This document shows positions 1-11,900 of a stretch of DNA of 64,000 bases, piece by piece. A program made the position numbers and the translations under genes. The DNA lies in assembly GCA_963580455.1 (NCBI GenBank), contig OY756964.1:1922001-1986000 (forward strand). Reading direction: 5' to 3'. Under the pieces are notes generated by a model. The model did no database searches and was not told the origin of the DNA. It saw only the letters and a program-made list of their open reading frames with translations. How positions within the stretch are numbered: position 1 is the stretch's first letter; the number at the start of each line of letters is the position of its first letter. The stretch comes from Euonymus europaeus. Taxonomy: Eukaryota; Streptophyta; Magnoliopsida; Celastrales; Celastraceae.

Positions 1-40
1 GGATGCTTTTATATGTTGAGGATCCTATTTTTTTAGTTTG

Positions 41-137
41 GAATGAGGCGACCGCCTCGATCGCCTTGAGGCTACCGCCTCGCCTCAATATAGCCTGACC
101 GCCTCAAATCGCCTTTCGCGTTTTAAAACCTTGCTTG
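41..137. repeat. GC-rich dispersed repeat fragment in the EMC10 flank
   Basis: A short block made of repeated GCCTC/GAGGC and CGACCGCCTC words ends in a TTTTAAAACC tail, in otherwise AT-rich DNA. Such blocks are common as internal or terminal parts of plant transposons, but too little is present to assign a family. The rest of 1-382 shows no coding signal and is read as an EMC10 intron or its flank. Confidence 0.4.
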
Positions 138-382
138 GTGCAGTTTCAATTATGCAAATTATGTTGATAAATGAATGCACACTACTTAAGATCAAATAAG
201 AGAAAAACTTCCATGCAAGCAGCACAACAGAAAATAAGAATTTCACGAGCATATCATATCATTGCCCACTTTGTCTTGCACATCTTAGCTAGCTGAGTAA
301 CCAGTAAGACATCAAAGATGTATAATTAGCAGGAAAATATGAGCATTCAAAAGCATAATAATGGAGTTAACAATCAGCCTAC

Positions 383-1290
383 TGCTTTCACAGAAGAAAT
401 AATGTAATCTCTCCCGGGAGCGCTCAAAATATTTGATGGAAGCCTTATCCGGTAGAAGTCATCCCCTTGTAGCAGTTCCTGCAACAAAAGAAACATCACT
501 TGGGAATAAGAATTTGTAACTTGAAGTATAGAGCAACAAAAGGATAATGACTTATTACCTTGAATTTCTCTGTCTCCTCCTTGGTAAATGAATTCCTCAA
601 AAATCGCAGCTTTGTAAGTGTCTGTTCAAAGCGAACTTGCATGTCAATCCTAATTTCAATTTAAAGTTTCCCAATAGAAATTAAGACTTGGGAAATGCCC
701 ACTAGTGACATGTAAGGAAAATAAACACCAGATCTTTAATTTGTGATTTCAATTCAAAAAATGATTCCTTTGGATGTGAACGCGGTAGGGGAAAATGAAA
801 TTCATACAGAACAAAGAATTTGAACCAATTATTCAATCAAAAACTTTCGAGGATATTTCATTTGCTTAAAATATAATTTTATCAAACAAAAAATTCAAAT
901 CCCAAACTTTCCAGTCACTTTCACTAGTTTTTCTCGACAGACAAACAGATTCCCAAAGAAGCCAACCTGGGCGCCGTGATTCCAGGTCTTGAGACGAGCG
1001 GAGAAGGTACCGGCCGGAGTGAAATCGGAGTCTCCAAAGGCATGTTCTAGGAGGAACTGGATCTTGGAGTCAGAATCCGACTCCGAGAACCGCTTCCTTG
1101 GGGAGGCAGCGGGAGTAGTGGATCGGGCAGAGCTAGCGAGATCAGGAGAACGAGGAAGGGGCTGAGGCTGGGCTCCTTCGAGACCGAACTCCTCGTCAAC
1201 GAGAAGCTCATCGGACTCGAAAGCGATCAGCGGCAAAGCTAAGGGGAAGAGAAGTAAGAGGAAGCTCAGAAGCAGTTGTATTGCTTTCAT
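383..1290 (-). CDS. EMC10: ER membrane protein complex subunit 10, 5' part (runs off left edge)
   Basis: EMC10 is a subunit of the ER membrane protein complex, which inserts tail-anchored and multi-pass proteins into the ER membrane. Three in-phase exons are visible: 967-1290, 559-621 and 383-478. They give 161 residues. Residues 3-23 form a strongly hydrophobic signal peptide, followed by an acidic and Ser/Pro-rich spacer. The family core follows: FLLEHAFG near 80, LKTWNHGAQ at the first exon end, TLTKLRFLRNSF in exon 2 and LLQGDDFYRIRLPSNIL in exon 3. This matches the LLLEHSF and YRVRIP motifs of human EMC10. The C-terminal domain and membrane anchor lie beyond the window. All three introns seen are phase 0 with GT-AG ends. 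The start at 1290 is the ATG directly before the signal peptide. Confidence 0.85.
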
Positions 1291-1618
1291 GGCCTTTGAC
1301 TTCCCTCGTTCAGTCGAGACTCTGCTTCTGGACCGACCTCCTCTGTGAGAGGGAAAGAAATAATAGTGATGAGAAAATAAAGATGTTATTTTTTAGGTTA
1401 AAGAAATAATTAAGCAGTAAATCAAATCAAATATATCAAAAATAATAACTATGCAGTAAATAGTAAATACGAGGGCATAAGGATAAGGGAAGTCAAATTT
1501 CGTCTCACTTACGAGTGTAACCCGAACCAGTAAAATAAGCAAACCCTAGAAATTTAGAACGGGAATACATTCTCGCTCTGCGAGTCTAGTGTCTGAGCTC
1601 TAGAAAGAGAGAGCGGAG
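1291..1618. promoter_or_regulatory. Divergent intergenic region between EMC10 and the LUC7-like copy
   Basis: This 328-bp AT-rich spacer separates two divergent starts (EMC10 at 1290 on -, LUC7-like at 1619 on +), so both would take promoter elements from it. I see GA/CT-rich leader sequence near both ends but no TATA box I can place with confidence. Confidence 0.35.
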
Positions 1619-4600
1619 ATGGACGCGATGAGAAAGCAACTCGATGTGCTTATGGGAGCAAACCTCAACGGCGATGTACGGGAGGTGAATCGCAAGTAGT
1701 ACGATCTTGATGTATGTCGTCTTTACTTAGCCGGTCTTTGTCCTCACGAGCTTTTTAAGTTAACGGTATTCACTATCTACCCATCATCGTCTCTGGCTTA
1801 ATTATGATGACCTATAACTTGTCAATATGAACGAACTGATGTTCGTTTTAGATCTATTTTCTGTTAAGAATTTTGTTTTGCCTTGTCTAATTGTCTCTTG
1901 TTTTCCCCCCCTTCTTATCTGGTGGTTGTGTCAGAAAATGGATATGGGTCCATGCCCTGAAGTTCATTCCTTGCAGCTGAGAAAGGAGTATCCTTTTTTA
2001 CACCCTATTCACTTCAGTACTTCATTAGCTGTTTAAAATTTTGTATTTAACTGTATTTTTTTTCCCTTATGAGTAATGCAATTAACTCATACAGGAGAAG
2101 ATACATTATTTATTTGGTTATGGCAATTATTATTTGTCACTTCTCAATAGACCTATCCAAATGTGTGCTATAAACTGCTATTATACATTGATTTTGCTAT
2201 GATGCCATTATCAAGTTCTTTTACCCTATAGTGCGTATAAAGTACAAGCATGTATTGGTCTTTATACATATCTGGATGATTAGATCGTATAGTTGATGAT
2301 CAGCTATACCTATGTGTCTTAATTTTGATCGAAACAACAATTGGCAAGCATAAACTTTTGTCTGATGAGTTGGCTAAATTGTCTCCTCCTTCAAATGCAT
2401 CTGATATATTAGATATTGGATTTCCAATATATTTTCCTTTTTAATTATTCTTGATATGACCGATCTGAATTTCACTCTTCATAGTTTTTTTACCTTAATG
2501 TAAGACTATTGATGGCCTACGCTTTGGCAGGAAAATATAGAAATTTATGTTAGTAATGATCCTTTTGAACGTGCATGTGGGTGATGTTTTCAGAAGTTCT
2601 CTTCATAGTTTCCTGATGTTGCCTCAACTCCTCTTAGATATGAAGAAGCCAGGGCAAAGAGTCTTGACAACTATGACAGGGATCTTGAGGATGTTATTGA
2701 TAGACTTATTGTTGAGTGTGATAAGAACATTGGTAGAGCGCTTAAGCGTCTCGAGGATGACGATGCAAAAGCTGCAATCGCAATTTCAGTTTCTGAGGTT
2801 ACTCAGGTGATGGCCAAGTGGTACTTAACTTAACTGTTGATTCTTTCCCCTCTAGCTACTGGTTCTCATTCGATATAAATTTTCTGTTGCAAATTGCAGA
2901 CACCCGAGATTCTTGAATTATCCAAGCAGATCAAGGAGAAATTAAAAGAAGCTGATCAGTATGGTAAATGATACATGATGCATAGTATAGCTTATTAATT
3001 TTTGCATTTTTGCTTTTGAAACTACTTGTATTCCATTTTGTTGTAGGTTATTTGTTATGTTGCTCATGGAAGTTTGGATAGATTAGTTATTTCCGGGTGA
3101 TGATGGTGTAGTGTAAATTATGCCATTCAAAAAAAGATGGCTTAGTGTAAATTATGACTTTTGGTTGCCAATTGCTGAATGTTTCTAATAGCGTGTTGCT
3201 TTTATTTCAGAATCTTGAAAAACTCGTAATATTATAGAGGTATTGACTTAAATTCTAATGGGATTCCATATTTTGCTTGACAAACTGTGTGGCAATGTAA
3301 CAGAAGCAGATAATTTTAAAATGGCTCATCACATCAGATTCTTAGGCAATGCATTATCGCAATTATCCCTATGCAAACTCTTTTTAAAGAAGTTTGACTG
3401 GATTCTCCTACCCTTGAGATAAAAGTGACTGTGTTGAACTTTTGTTTCAGAATTCAGAGTGAGTGCTTTAATTGTTCTTGTTTCTTTTTCTGGGTAAAGG
3501 AATATGGCAGTTGGACACTTTTGCTGTTTTTTTTCTTCTCTCTTGAATAGCTTGGAATCCTTGCTTTAGGGGCAAGGTTGGGTAGTGACATTTGTGTTAT
3601 ATACAATTGTTAGAAGCTGTAGAGTTGTTCCAAGTGGAACAATCCATTCGCTTTGCCTCTCTCTCTCTCTTGGTGACTTAGTTGTGCCCCATCATATTTT
3701 TCGAAACAAGATGTTTGGCTCCTTGTGTTACAATTATATGCTATCTAAGTCATATTTAACCATTTTTCTTAAGTGAGTGTTGATTTCTGTAATAGCATTT
3801 TTAATGATATAAATTATTGCTATGATTTTGCAGACCTTGAAGGCAAGACAGATCTTAAGGTTCGAGCTCTTGAAAGTGTAGATGAACTGAGAACGAAAAG
3901 GGCAGACAAACAGGTGAAGGATGGTTTTCCATTGCCCATTGAATATTCACTGTAGTATTGTTTACATGTTCTGCTTAATACTTCAATGTAGTGAAACTGT
4001 GACCTCCATGCTGCCACTCTCTTTTGCAATAGTCTATGCTCCTTTTGGATGCCTTCAATAAAGATAGGGCATCTTTGCCCCAGCCGTTGCCAAACCCACT
4101 TACCCACCACAGTTTGCACCATTGCCGGTACCTGCTCCTGATGCTTGTACCCAGGAAATGATAAATGAGAAACTGAAGAAGGCTGAGGATCTCGGCAAGG
4201 CAACCGTTACACAAATCTCATTTAGTTTCAACTCATGCATCTTGGGTCTTGGCACTAAGGAAGTTCAAATCAACTGCTGTGTTTCTTATGTGTGCTGCTT
4301 TTTATCTGGCTATTCTTCAGGTGAGAAAGGGATGGTGGATGAGGCTCAGAAAGCATTGGAAGAGGCAGAGGCACTTAAGGTGTGTAATTTTTATACTTTA
4401 TGGTGATGGTGTTTCTCCATGTTCTTCTTTTAAAGTTGCTCCTTGGTTCGGCTAGATTCCAACTCCTTTTCATTTTGTTTCAAATTTCCCTTTTGTTTTT
4501 TGCCGTTGATTTTTGACTGACAATTCCTTTTCTTTTAACTGCAGCTACCTGCCAGGCAGGAACCTCCTCTGGATTCCTCTAAGTATACTGCTGCTGATGT

Positions 4601-7203
4601 CCGCATTGTGAATATATTTTCCTATGAGATCTTTTATTCTGTTCTGTAACTTTAATTATCAAGGAAAGGACCATGATATGTTGAAAGGAAAGTATTTTAA
4701 CTTTTTAAGTCCCAAAGCCCTGGGCACTGGATATGCAACTTTTTTGAGCTCCTGTGGTTTACTAGGTCTGTAATTTTTAGTCACATATGCAGTTGTGGCA
4801 AGGTCTATGTACATCTTATATGTTCCCGACTCTGCCCACTGTGGGAGCCTTGTGCATGTATGTTCTTTACCTATGCAACTATGGCAAATCCTATATGGTT
4901 TTGTATTGAGGTCATCTTGTGGTCCTTTTCATTTGAGTGTACGTCATACTGTATTTCCAATCCTCATTGGGCATTTTATGCCAAGAAGAGCCAGAGAGAT
5001 CATGATTTTAAATGGATGTTAGTTTCGTAAGTCTACGATTTTCCTTTTCTTTTCTGTTTTTTGTATTTTATCAAAATAGATGGTGTAAAAATGTAGAAAG
5101 CTTAAATATTTGCAGTGTAATTGGAGAAAATCATTCTGAATAATTGATACACGCGTAGCACTCATCTGCAATGTACATGCTTATTTATCATCTCTTATTT
5201 ATATAGTATCTACTCATTGCAGACTGATCAAAAGCTTCGGGTTTGTGACATATGTGGAGCATTTTTGAGTGTTTATGATAGGCTTCTTTTCTTCTTCTTT
5301 TTTAATCTTTTCTCTTGTCACTATTGCAACTTTTTAATACTCTATTGAGGGCATCAAAGAATTGTATTTGACTATTTGGGGTTTCAACTCTTCAGTGTTT
5401 GACCCAAATGTTATACCTCCTTGTCACCAGCAGGCTTTTGGGCCCAGTTTTACGAGGATAACTTATTGCAGCTAAAGAATGTGAGTTTTTTTTCTTCTTT
5501 TCTTTTTCTGTTTTATTTGCTTGTAGATTGTGCTATTGTTGGAAAAATTGTGGGGAAATTTACTATATATATGGTGTTTTGTTTCGGTTGTATTTTTTGG
5601 TGAGAAATGAGTAAAGATTTTTGAACTTTTGTCGTTACTTTCAGTGATCGCCGTTTAGCAGATCATTTTGGAGGGAATTGGTTCAGGTGCTGGTATAATG
5701 TTTGACATTCTTCTGTAGAGATTCTCAATTATTATGCGATCTGTGAGTTTTTCTAACCTTGGTGAAGACTGGTTCTTTTCTATGTGTTTTGTCCTTTTAT
5801 GGATATAAGTTCCAAAGATTGGTAATTCTCCCCAGAAGGCGTGACCTTTTTATTTACATTTTGGACTTGTATCTGTTAGATGTCATGGTAAGTGTTAGGA
5901 ATGCATGCCAGTTGCATGAAAAAGTTTAAATACATTTGGAGAGGAATGCATGCTATCTGCATGGAGAATTTTAAATACATTTGGAGACAGCAGCTGCATG
6001 TGTACAGCATAAAATAAAGTACGGTTGCGAGTAAGCATGTTGGATATTTGTTGTTGCTGTCTTTCTATCAGTTTGAAGCCTTGAACTATAAGATCATGTA
6101 CAACTGATTTGTTCTTGAAACTAGCAGTTTCATGGTTTTATTGTTAGATTAATGATTAAGCCTACTTTTGGAACATTTCTCCAAGTAGTGTTTCCCAAAC
6201 ATTTTAATTAATTTGGCTTCTCTGAATCGGTATTTGATGCATATAAAGAGTGGTTTTTAGTATCGTTTTCTTGGTAATCAAATTTTCAGGAAGATAAAGA
6301 CAAGAGCCGCAAAGTTGATTGCCATGATGATAGAAGGTAATGAGTGATATATGTGTTGTTTTTCTAATTTCTTTTTTCTTATCGTGTACTTGATGTTTTC
6401 CTTCTATATATGTATGTGTACTTCATATACTTCTTTATTAGTAGATCAAAGGAGAGGAGCGAAGAACGTGAGAGAGAACCTAGTAAGGACCGGGATCGAG
6501 GAGATAGCCGTGACCGGGTTAGGGTTCCTGATCTCAAGAATAGAGATCATGACAGGCATTATGATTCAAGAAGTCATCGCAGGTCACGCTCCCGGTCTAG
6601 GGAATGCTCTAGAGGTTATGATCGCCACAGGTAGCTATTTAATTATGGTGATGTTTCCCTCTGCTTGTTTCATGAAATTGCACCGAGTTTACTGTGGTTT
6701 TAGATCAGAAAAATGAAGCATATATTTTTCTGCAATGGATACATGTTGAGAAATTCATTTTATGTGCCATAACATCTTTTCATGATTATTGATTAAGATG
6801 TGATCCTGACTTCCTGAGGCCTGTCATACCAGTAGCAAGTATTGTGGTGTCAAGAAATGTTATCTAATCAGATGGTTGAAAAATAGCTGCTTTTACCAGA
6901 TTGATTGCGTATTCCCTCTTGTCAAAAGTATTGAACCTACTACAATTGTGGAATTTTTGAGACCTCTTGCCCTTTTTGCTTGACGTATGCTTCCTGACTC
7001 GTGTTGTGTCAACCTTTCATTGTCCTTATTAATCCCTCGTCTTTTGTTGCATTGGATGCATGCCTACTTTGTTGGTCAATCAATTAGTTATGGCAAGAGA
7101 TGAACGAGTAGACTACATCTGTTCTTTAATGTTTGATGCGTACTGTTCACATCCGTTTTAATTCTCGTCACTGTTTGTTCTCAGGCGCTATGATCGTCAC
7201 TAG
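1619..7203 (+). pseudogene. LUC7-like U1 snRNP protein, decayed intron-containing copy
   Basis: LUC7-like proteins bind U1 snRNP and help choose 5' splice sites. Exons recognisable in order are 1619-1765 (MDAMRKQLDVLMGAN), 1935-1987, 2638-2806 (LEDVIDRLIVECDKN), 2900-2963, 3834-3913, 4033-4194, 4321-4379 (EKGMVDEAQKALEEAEALK), 4545-4607, 5223-5281 (LRVCDICGAFLSVYD), 5645-5692, 6290-6336, 6445-6630 (RS/RD-rich tail) and 7185-7203. Lesions: an in-frame TAG at 1697-1699 (codon 27); a 1-base frameshift near 4093-4100 in the Pro-rich segment; donors reading GC at 4195 and 5282; loss of the donor after 5692; and no recognisable exon for the LHLGYMQIREKL segment after the second zinc finger. Retained introns show it arose by DNA duplication, not retroposition. 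A shortened product from a downstream ATG cannot be excluded. Confidence 0.82.
4775..4860 (+). repeat. Au/TS-type SINE 3' fragment
   Basis: The words GGTCTATGTACATCT and CACTGTGGGAGCCTTGTGC match the 3' body of Au/TS-like tRNA-derived plant SINEs and recur at 60,450-60,515. The tRNA-like head is not recognisable here. It lies in an intron of the LUC7-like pseudogene. Confidence 0.5.
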
Positions 7204-7724
7204 ATGCCCCTATGATTATGATCGTGTTGAGCAGATGGGCAAAAATAAAATGGTGTTATTTAGGCCTGCGGTGAAGTCATGTCTGAATGGTGGTTCTTAA
7301 ATATTGGTTTTGGAGTTGTCCCTGGCTGCTGTATAACCTGATTATGGTGGATTGTTGCAACTGCTGTGTAGGTCTTTCTTATGCTTTTTAAATCATGCAC
7401 TGATGGCTCAGTCATGCTCGCATTTATGTATGAGAATGTATGCATTGCAGTTGACCCTTTCTTTGGTGTCCGCAATTTCAGACTTCAGACACAATTATCC
7501 AACTAAATCATGGATTCTTGGAATTTTACTTGCCACGTGAACCGTGGTTGTCCGACTCCTTTGTATCGTTAGTTTGGTTTTACACAATTGACTTTAATTG
7601 GTAATACGAATACTCTTTCGCACCTTATTAAGAAAAACTCGTACAAAATTACAGAGGAGTCGTTGAACCAAAAGGACGAAAAGAAAGCCAAGCCCACGCC
7701 AGACCAGACAGTCGATGCACGGGA
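7204..7724. other. Intergenic, no feature seen
   Basis: This spacer lies between the convergent LUC7-like pseudogene end and the TIC20-II stop codon. It should hold both 3' UTRs. No conserved exon or repeat is visible. Confidence 0.5.
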
Positions 7725-8327
7725 TTAAACTTGCCTACCGGCAGCGCTAGAAATAAACGGCAAGTATGGAGTCCGGCCCAAAATACTACAAACCAGCCCA
7801 TAAACAAAGCACATCACATTGAACGCAAACACCGCGTTAAACCCCCAAACCATGGCCTTGAACCCCAACCCGCTCCGACCCGGATTTAGAATCCGGATCA
7901 GCATCAACGGTACTGTCAGGAGGACATCCAGTGTGACAGCCTGCATCGCGTTGAACCTCACGTACGGACTGAATCTAGGGTTCCTAACCACGCCCAAGTA
8001 AAGAGCGAAGAAGGCCACAAAGCTCGCGTACGGAACCGACCTGTAGACGCTCAAGAGGGGGAGTAAGGGTTCCAAGAGGAGTCCCAGATTGGGGTACTGG
8101 GTGAAGAGAAAGCGGCCGTACTGGAGAGAGTTGAAGAAGGGGAGAGTGAAGGAAGCGGCGGAGATCAGGCGGTCAGTGGCTGGTGTGGCGGAGTATGACA
8201 TCCGGGTGACGCTGGATTTTGCAGTGGGCGATTTGAGAGTAAGAGTGAAGAGGTTGCGACGATGGCTGTGGGTGGGTTTAAGAAGGGGTTTCGAGGTGGG
8301 GCAGAGGGAAAGGCAGAGAGAGGCCAT
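7725..8327 (-). CDS. TIC20-II: Protein TIC20-II-like, plastid inner-envelope translocon family
   Basis: This single-exon gene encodes 200 residues, the usual size for TIC20-II. TIC20 proteins are polytopic subunits linked to the TIC preprotein translocon of the plastid inner envelope; the exact role of the TIC20-II branch is less clear. Residues 1-45 are Ser/Thr/Arg-rich and poor in acidic residues, as expected of a transit peptide. The core has the family signatures FFNSLQYGRFLFTQYP, VPYASFVAFFALYLGVVRN and YVRFNAMQAVTLDVLL, and ends in AAGRQ. About four hydrophobic segments are visible (near 55-70, 100-120, 130-150, 165-190). The start MASLCLSL is the first ATG and matches remembered TIC20-II N-termini. 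The short variable N-terminus and SLQYG/RYVRF wording favour TIC20-II over TIC20-V. Confidence 0.9.
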   Translation of the reverse strand: MASLCLSLCPTSKPLLKPTHSHRRNLFTLTLKSPTAKSSVTRMSYSATPATDRLISAASFTLPFFNSLQYGRFLFTQYPNLGLLLEPLLPLLSVYRSVPYASFVAFFALYLGVVRNPRFSPYVRFNAMQAVTLDVLLTVPLMLIRILNPGRSGLGFKAMVWGFNAVFAFNVMCFVYGLVCSILGRTPYLPFISSAAGRQV

Positions 8328-8799
8328 CCTATAATCCTTGTCGTGCCGACTGCAATGCTGAGGAGCCGGGAGAGCGTTTAATTTGGGTGTTTTGTATTGG
8401 GTGCTTTTATTTATAGATAGAATCTATAGATGAGAGGTAAATAGCAAATGGTAATTGTAACAAAAATGGCGCAGTTTCTCAGTTGCAAAATAGGTTTTTT
8501 TTTTTGTTTAATATAAATAACTTATAAAATATTTCATTCTAATATAATATTGTATTTCATTTTTGTAATATCGGTATTATAACAGGATGAGACGGTATAT
8601 ACTATTTAGGTCTGAGCTCTTTATCAGCACTGGCAAAAATAATTGCTTAAAAAACTAGTTTAATAATTCTCTAAACAAAATTCCTCTATTTATTTGTTAC
8701 TTTAGAATTGAAATTCCCAAACTGTTTTCAGCTTCAGTCTTAGGAAACTGTTTTTGACTAGGGATATGCTTTCAAGCCTTTGAGGAACCACACCCCCGT
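8328..8799. other. Spacer between VIPP1 stop and TIC20-II start
   Basis: This 472-bp AT-rich spacer lies between two minus-strand genes and must contain the VIPP1 3' UTR and the TIC20-II promoter. Nothing further can be assigned from sequence. Confidence 0.5.
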
Positions 8800-8967
8800 C
8801 TAAAACTCCTTCGCATTTCTTCTCAGCTCATTTAACTCCTTTTCAATCTCATAATCTCCAAAAGGAAATCCTGTCTTCGAAGCCACAGCACTTCTCCCTG
8901 ATGGCAACTCTCCTTTCTGCTAAACCAAACCAAACAATTAATGTGATTAATGGACATCTTTGCCATA

Positions 8968-8998
<31 letters not shown>

Positions 8999-11900
8999 GT
9001 TTGTACATTTATGTCTCTGTATGGTTATCAAGGTGACTGATGGCATTGGCAACATATATAAAGAAAGTGCGCTCTTTGGGGATTAGAAAGTGCGCTCTTT
9101 CATCCAAATCTAGTTTATATTTCTTTCAATAAAAACCCCAGTTCAGGAATAAGCTGCTAAAAGAAGCAACATCGATTGACAGAAAAAAAAGAAAAAGAAA
9201 AAAAGAGTAATTGAGTATCTGTCAATGTAAGGGCACAAGCCTTCGTCTTTTATTCGTATGGGTAAGGGTAATATCTAGTCCCAAACACAACTAGATCGGT
9301 GAAAGTACCTTTGAACTCCCGGATAGTTCCTTCTTCATTGTTGCCAGATCATCATCTACAGAAGTGCTCTCCAACAATGCAAACTGCAAAGAAACAAAAA
9401 TAAATGACCAACCAGAGATGACTCTCGGAATTTTTTTTTTTAACTACAACGCAACAAGTTGAAAGATTAATTCCATAATGCGTGAATTCATAGTTAAACA
9501 TGTGACCATTCATGACATTTAACTTTTCAACAAATATGAAATATGCATCCACAACTACCTGTAATTGTGGAAGAAAATCTGCCTAGCTAAAATCCCTTTT
9601 GCAAATAAATAAGGATATAGTGATGCTGAACCAAAAGTGCAATCTAGAATATCTAGAACATAATGGTCAAAATGCAACCTTAAGAAAAGGGAAAAAGCAT
9701 TTCCAAACGGAAACAAGAGAACGGTACAAGACTTCAACTCAACTTCAAGCAACTGCATTTGCTTATTGCGAAGTGATTTTGCCGGTCTAACCCGTTACTA
9801 CTATAATGAGAAGTTCAGGAAAACAGATAAGCTGACGATATGTTCCTTCATATCTTCATCATTTTTTATTTTGCAGGAAATAGAACTTTAAATGGAAATA
9901 CACACACACACACACTGAAAAGACAACTTTCTTTGTTTTTCTTGGGAGGAGGGCTCGGAGTCACTCCAGAATCCATCAACTTTCTTTCAAAAGGTGATTC
10001 ATAACCACATAATTAATGTAATTTGTTGAGAAATGAGTTTGTAATTAATATTTCTAGGTAAGGGTAGTATTGTACATTCCCTAGAAACCCTAGGTTTGCA
10101 TCATATAGTTGTCTTTGTATGTCTGTATCGGATGTTGAGAAAATATGGAATATACGTGATGATTCTTTAATTAATCGTATGCCTTCTTCCGTTTTAGGTG
10201 GTAAATCTCCTTTTTCGATTCTTTTTCCATCTAAATATGTTTTTGTTCTTCCTCCCCGTGTTTTTGGTAGTCAATGTTTTGTTCAGGACTTGCAGAATGG
10301 TGGTGATAAATTGAATGCCAAGTCTATTAAATGTGTCTTTGTTGGGTACCCTCGTACTCAAAAAGGGTATCGTTGTTGGGATCCTATCTCCCATCGGTAT
10401 CGTGTTAGTATTGATGTTACTTTCTTTGATGATGTGCCCTATTTTTCTCCTTTGGACCATTCTCCTCCTGTTTCATCCTCACCACCCCTACCCCTTCCCC
10501 CATCTTCTATTTCTAGTTTGGATGTTTCTTCTCTTCCATTGCAGGTTTATACTCGTGGTACATGGTCCAAGATTTCTCCGGGTATTCAAGAACCCCTTCC
10601 ACCATCTTCATCTCTACAAGTTCCTGAGCCCCCCTCACCGCCTGCTTCTCCTGATCTCCCTATTGCTCTTCGTAAAGGTACTCGCACTTGTACTAACCAT
10701 CCTATTTCTAATTTTGTGTCTTTCTCTCATTTGTCTTCCTCATATGCCTCATTCATTAGCTCCTTGTTCTCCACTAGCATCCCTTCTTCTTTTCAGGACG
10801 CTGTTACTCTTCCTCCGTGGAAGGGTGCTATGGATGATGAGATTGCTGCTCTTCATCGTAATAAGACTTGGACTCTTACTGATTTACCTCCTGGGGGGAG
10901 TGTTGTTGGATGTCGTTGGGTTTATGCTATCAAATATTTACCGAATGGTTCGGTTGAACGCTATAAAGCTCGCTTGGTTGCTAAAGGTTATACTCAAACT
11001 TATGAAGTTGATTATTTTGAAACTTTCTCTCCTGTTGCTCGCTTGTCTTCTGTCCGTGTCCTTTTAGCAGTTGCTGTCACCAAGGATTGGCCCTTGTACC
11101 AACTTGATATCAAGAATGCCTTTTTACATGGTGACTTGAAAGAAGAGGTGTATATGGAGCAACCTCCAGGGTATGTTGCTCAGGGGGAGTCTGGAAAGGT
11201 ATGTCGTTTACACAAGGCTATATATGGCCTTAAACAATCTCCTCGTGCATGGTTTGAAAAATTTAGTAATGCCGTGTTAAGGTTTGGTATGAAACAGGTG
11301 GCTGTAGACCACTCAGTATTTGTGAGACATAGAGCTAGTGGGTGTATTATCCTTGTTGTTTATGTGGATGATATTGTGGTGACTGGCAGTGACTCCTCAG
11401 GTATTCAGAAACTTAAATTGTTTCTTAACAGTCTTTTTAGTGTGAAGGATCTTGAAAAATTGCGTTATTTCTTGGGTATTGAGGTAGCCAGATCCAAAAA
11501 TGGCTTATCCTTATGCCAACGGAAATATGTAACTGATTTGTTACAGGAGACTGGATTATTGGGAGCTAAACCTGTCTCAACTCCTATGGACCCAAATGTA
11601 AAGTTTGGCAAAGATGTCAGTGAACCATTTGAGCATCCAAAGAGATATCGTCGTTTGGTAGGAAAATTGATCTATTTGATTGTTACTCGTCCTGATATTT
11701 CTTTTGCAGTTGGAGTGGTGAGTCAGTTTATGCAGGATCCTCGTATAGAGCATTGGGATGCTGCTTGTAGGATTGTCAAATATCTAAAAGGTGCTCCTGG
11801 TTTGGGCTTATGGTTCAAACGCTCTAAATCTTTTGAAATCAGAGGTTTTAGTGATGCTGACTGGGCTGGAGATTGTATTGATAGAAGATCAATCTCAGGA

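Noticed and set aside
8089..8334. 81-codon plus-strand frame
   Set aside because: It is antisense to the TIC20-II transit region with no plausible product.
10315..11067. 250-codon Leu-rich plus-strand frame
   Set aside because: It is a shifted-frame shadow of the copia pol frame, with composition from T-rich third positions.
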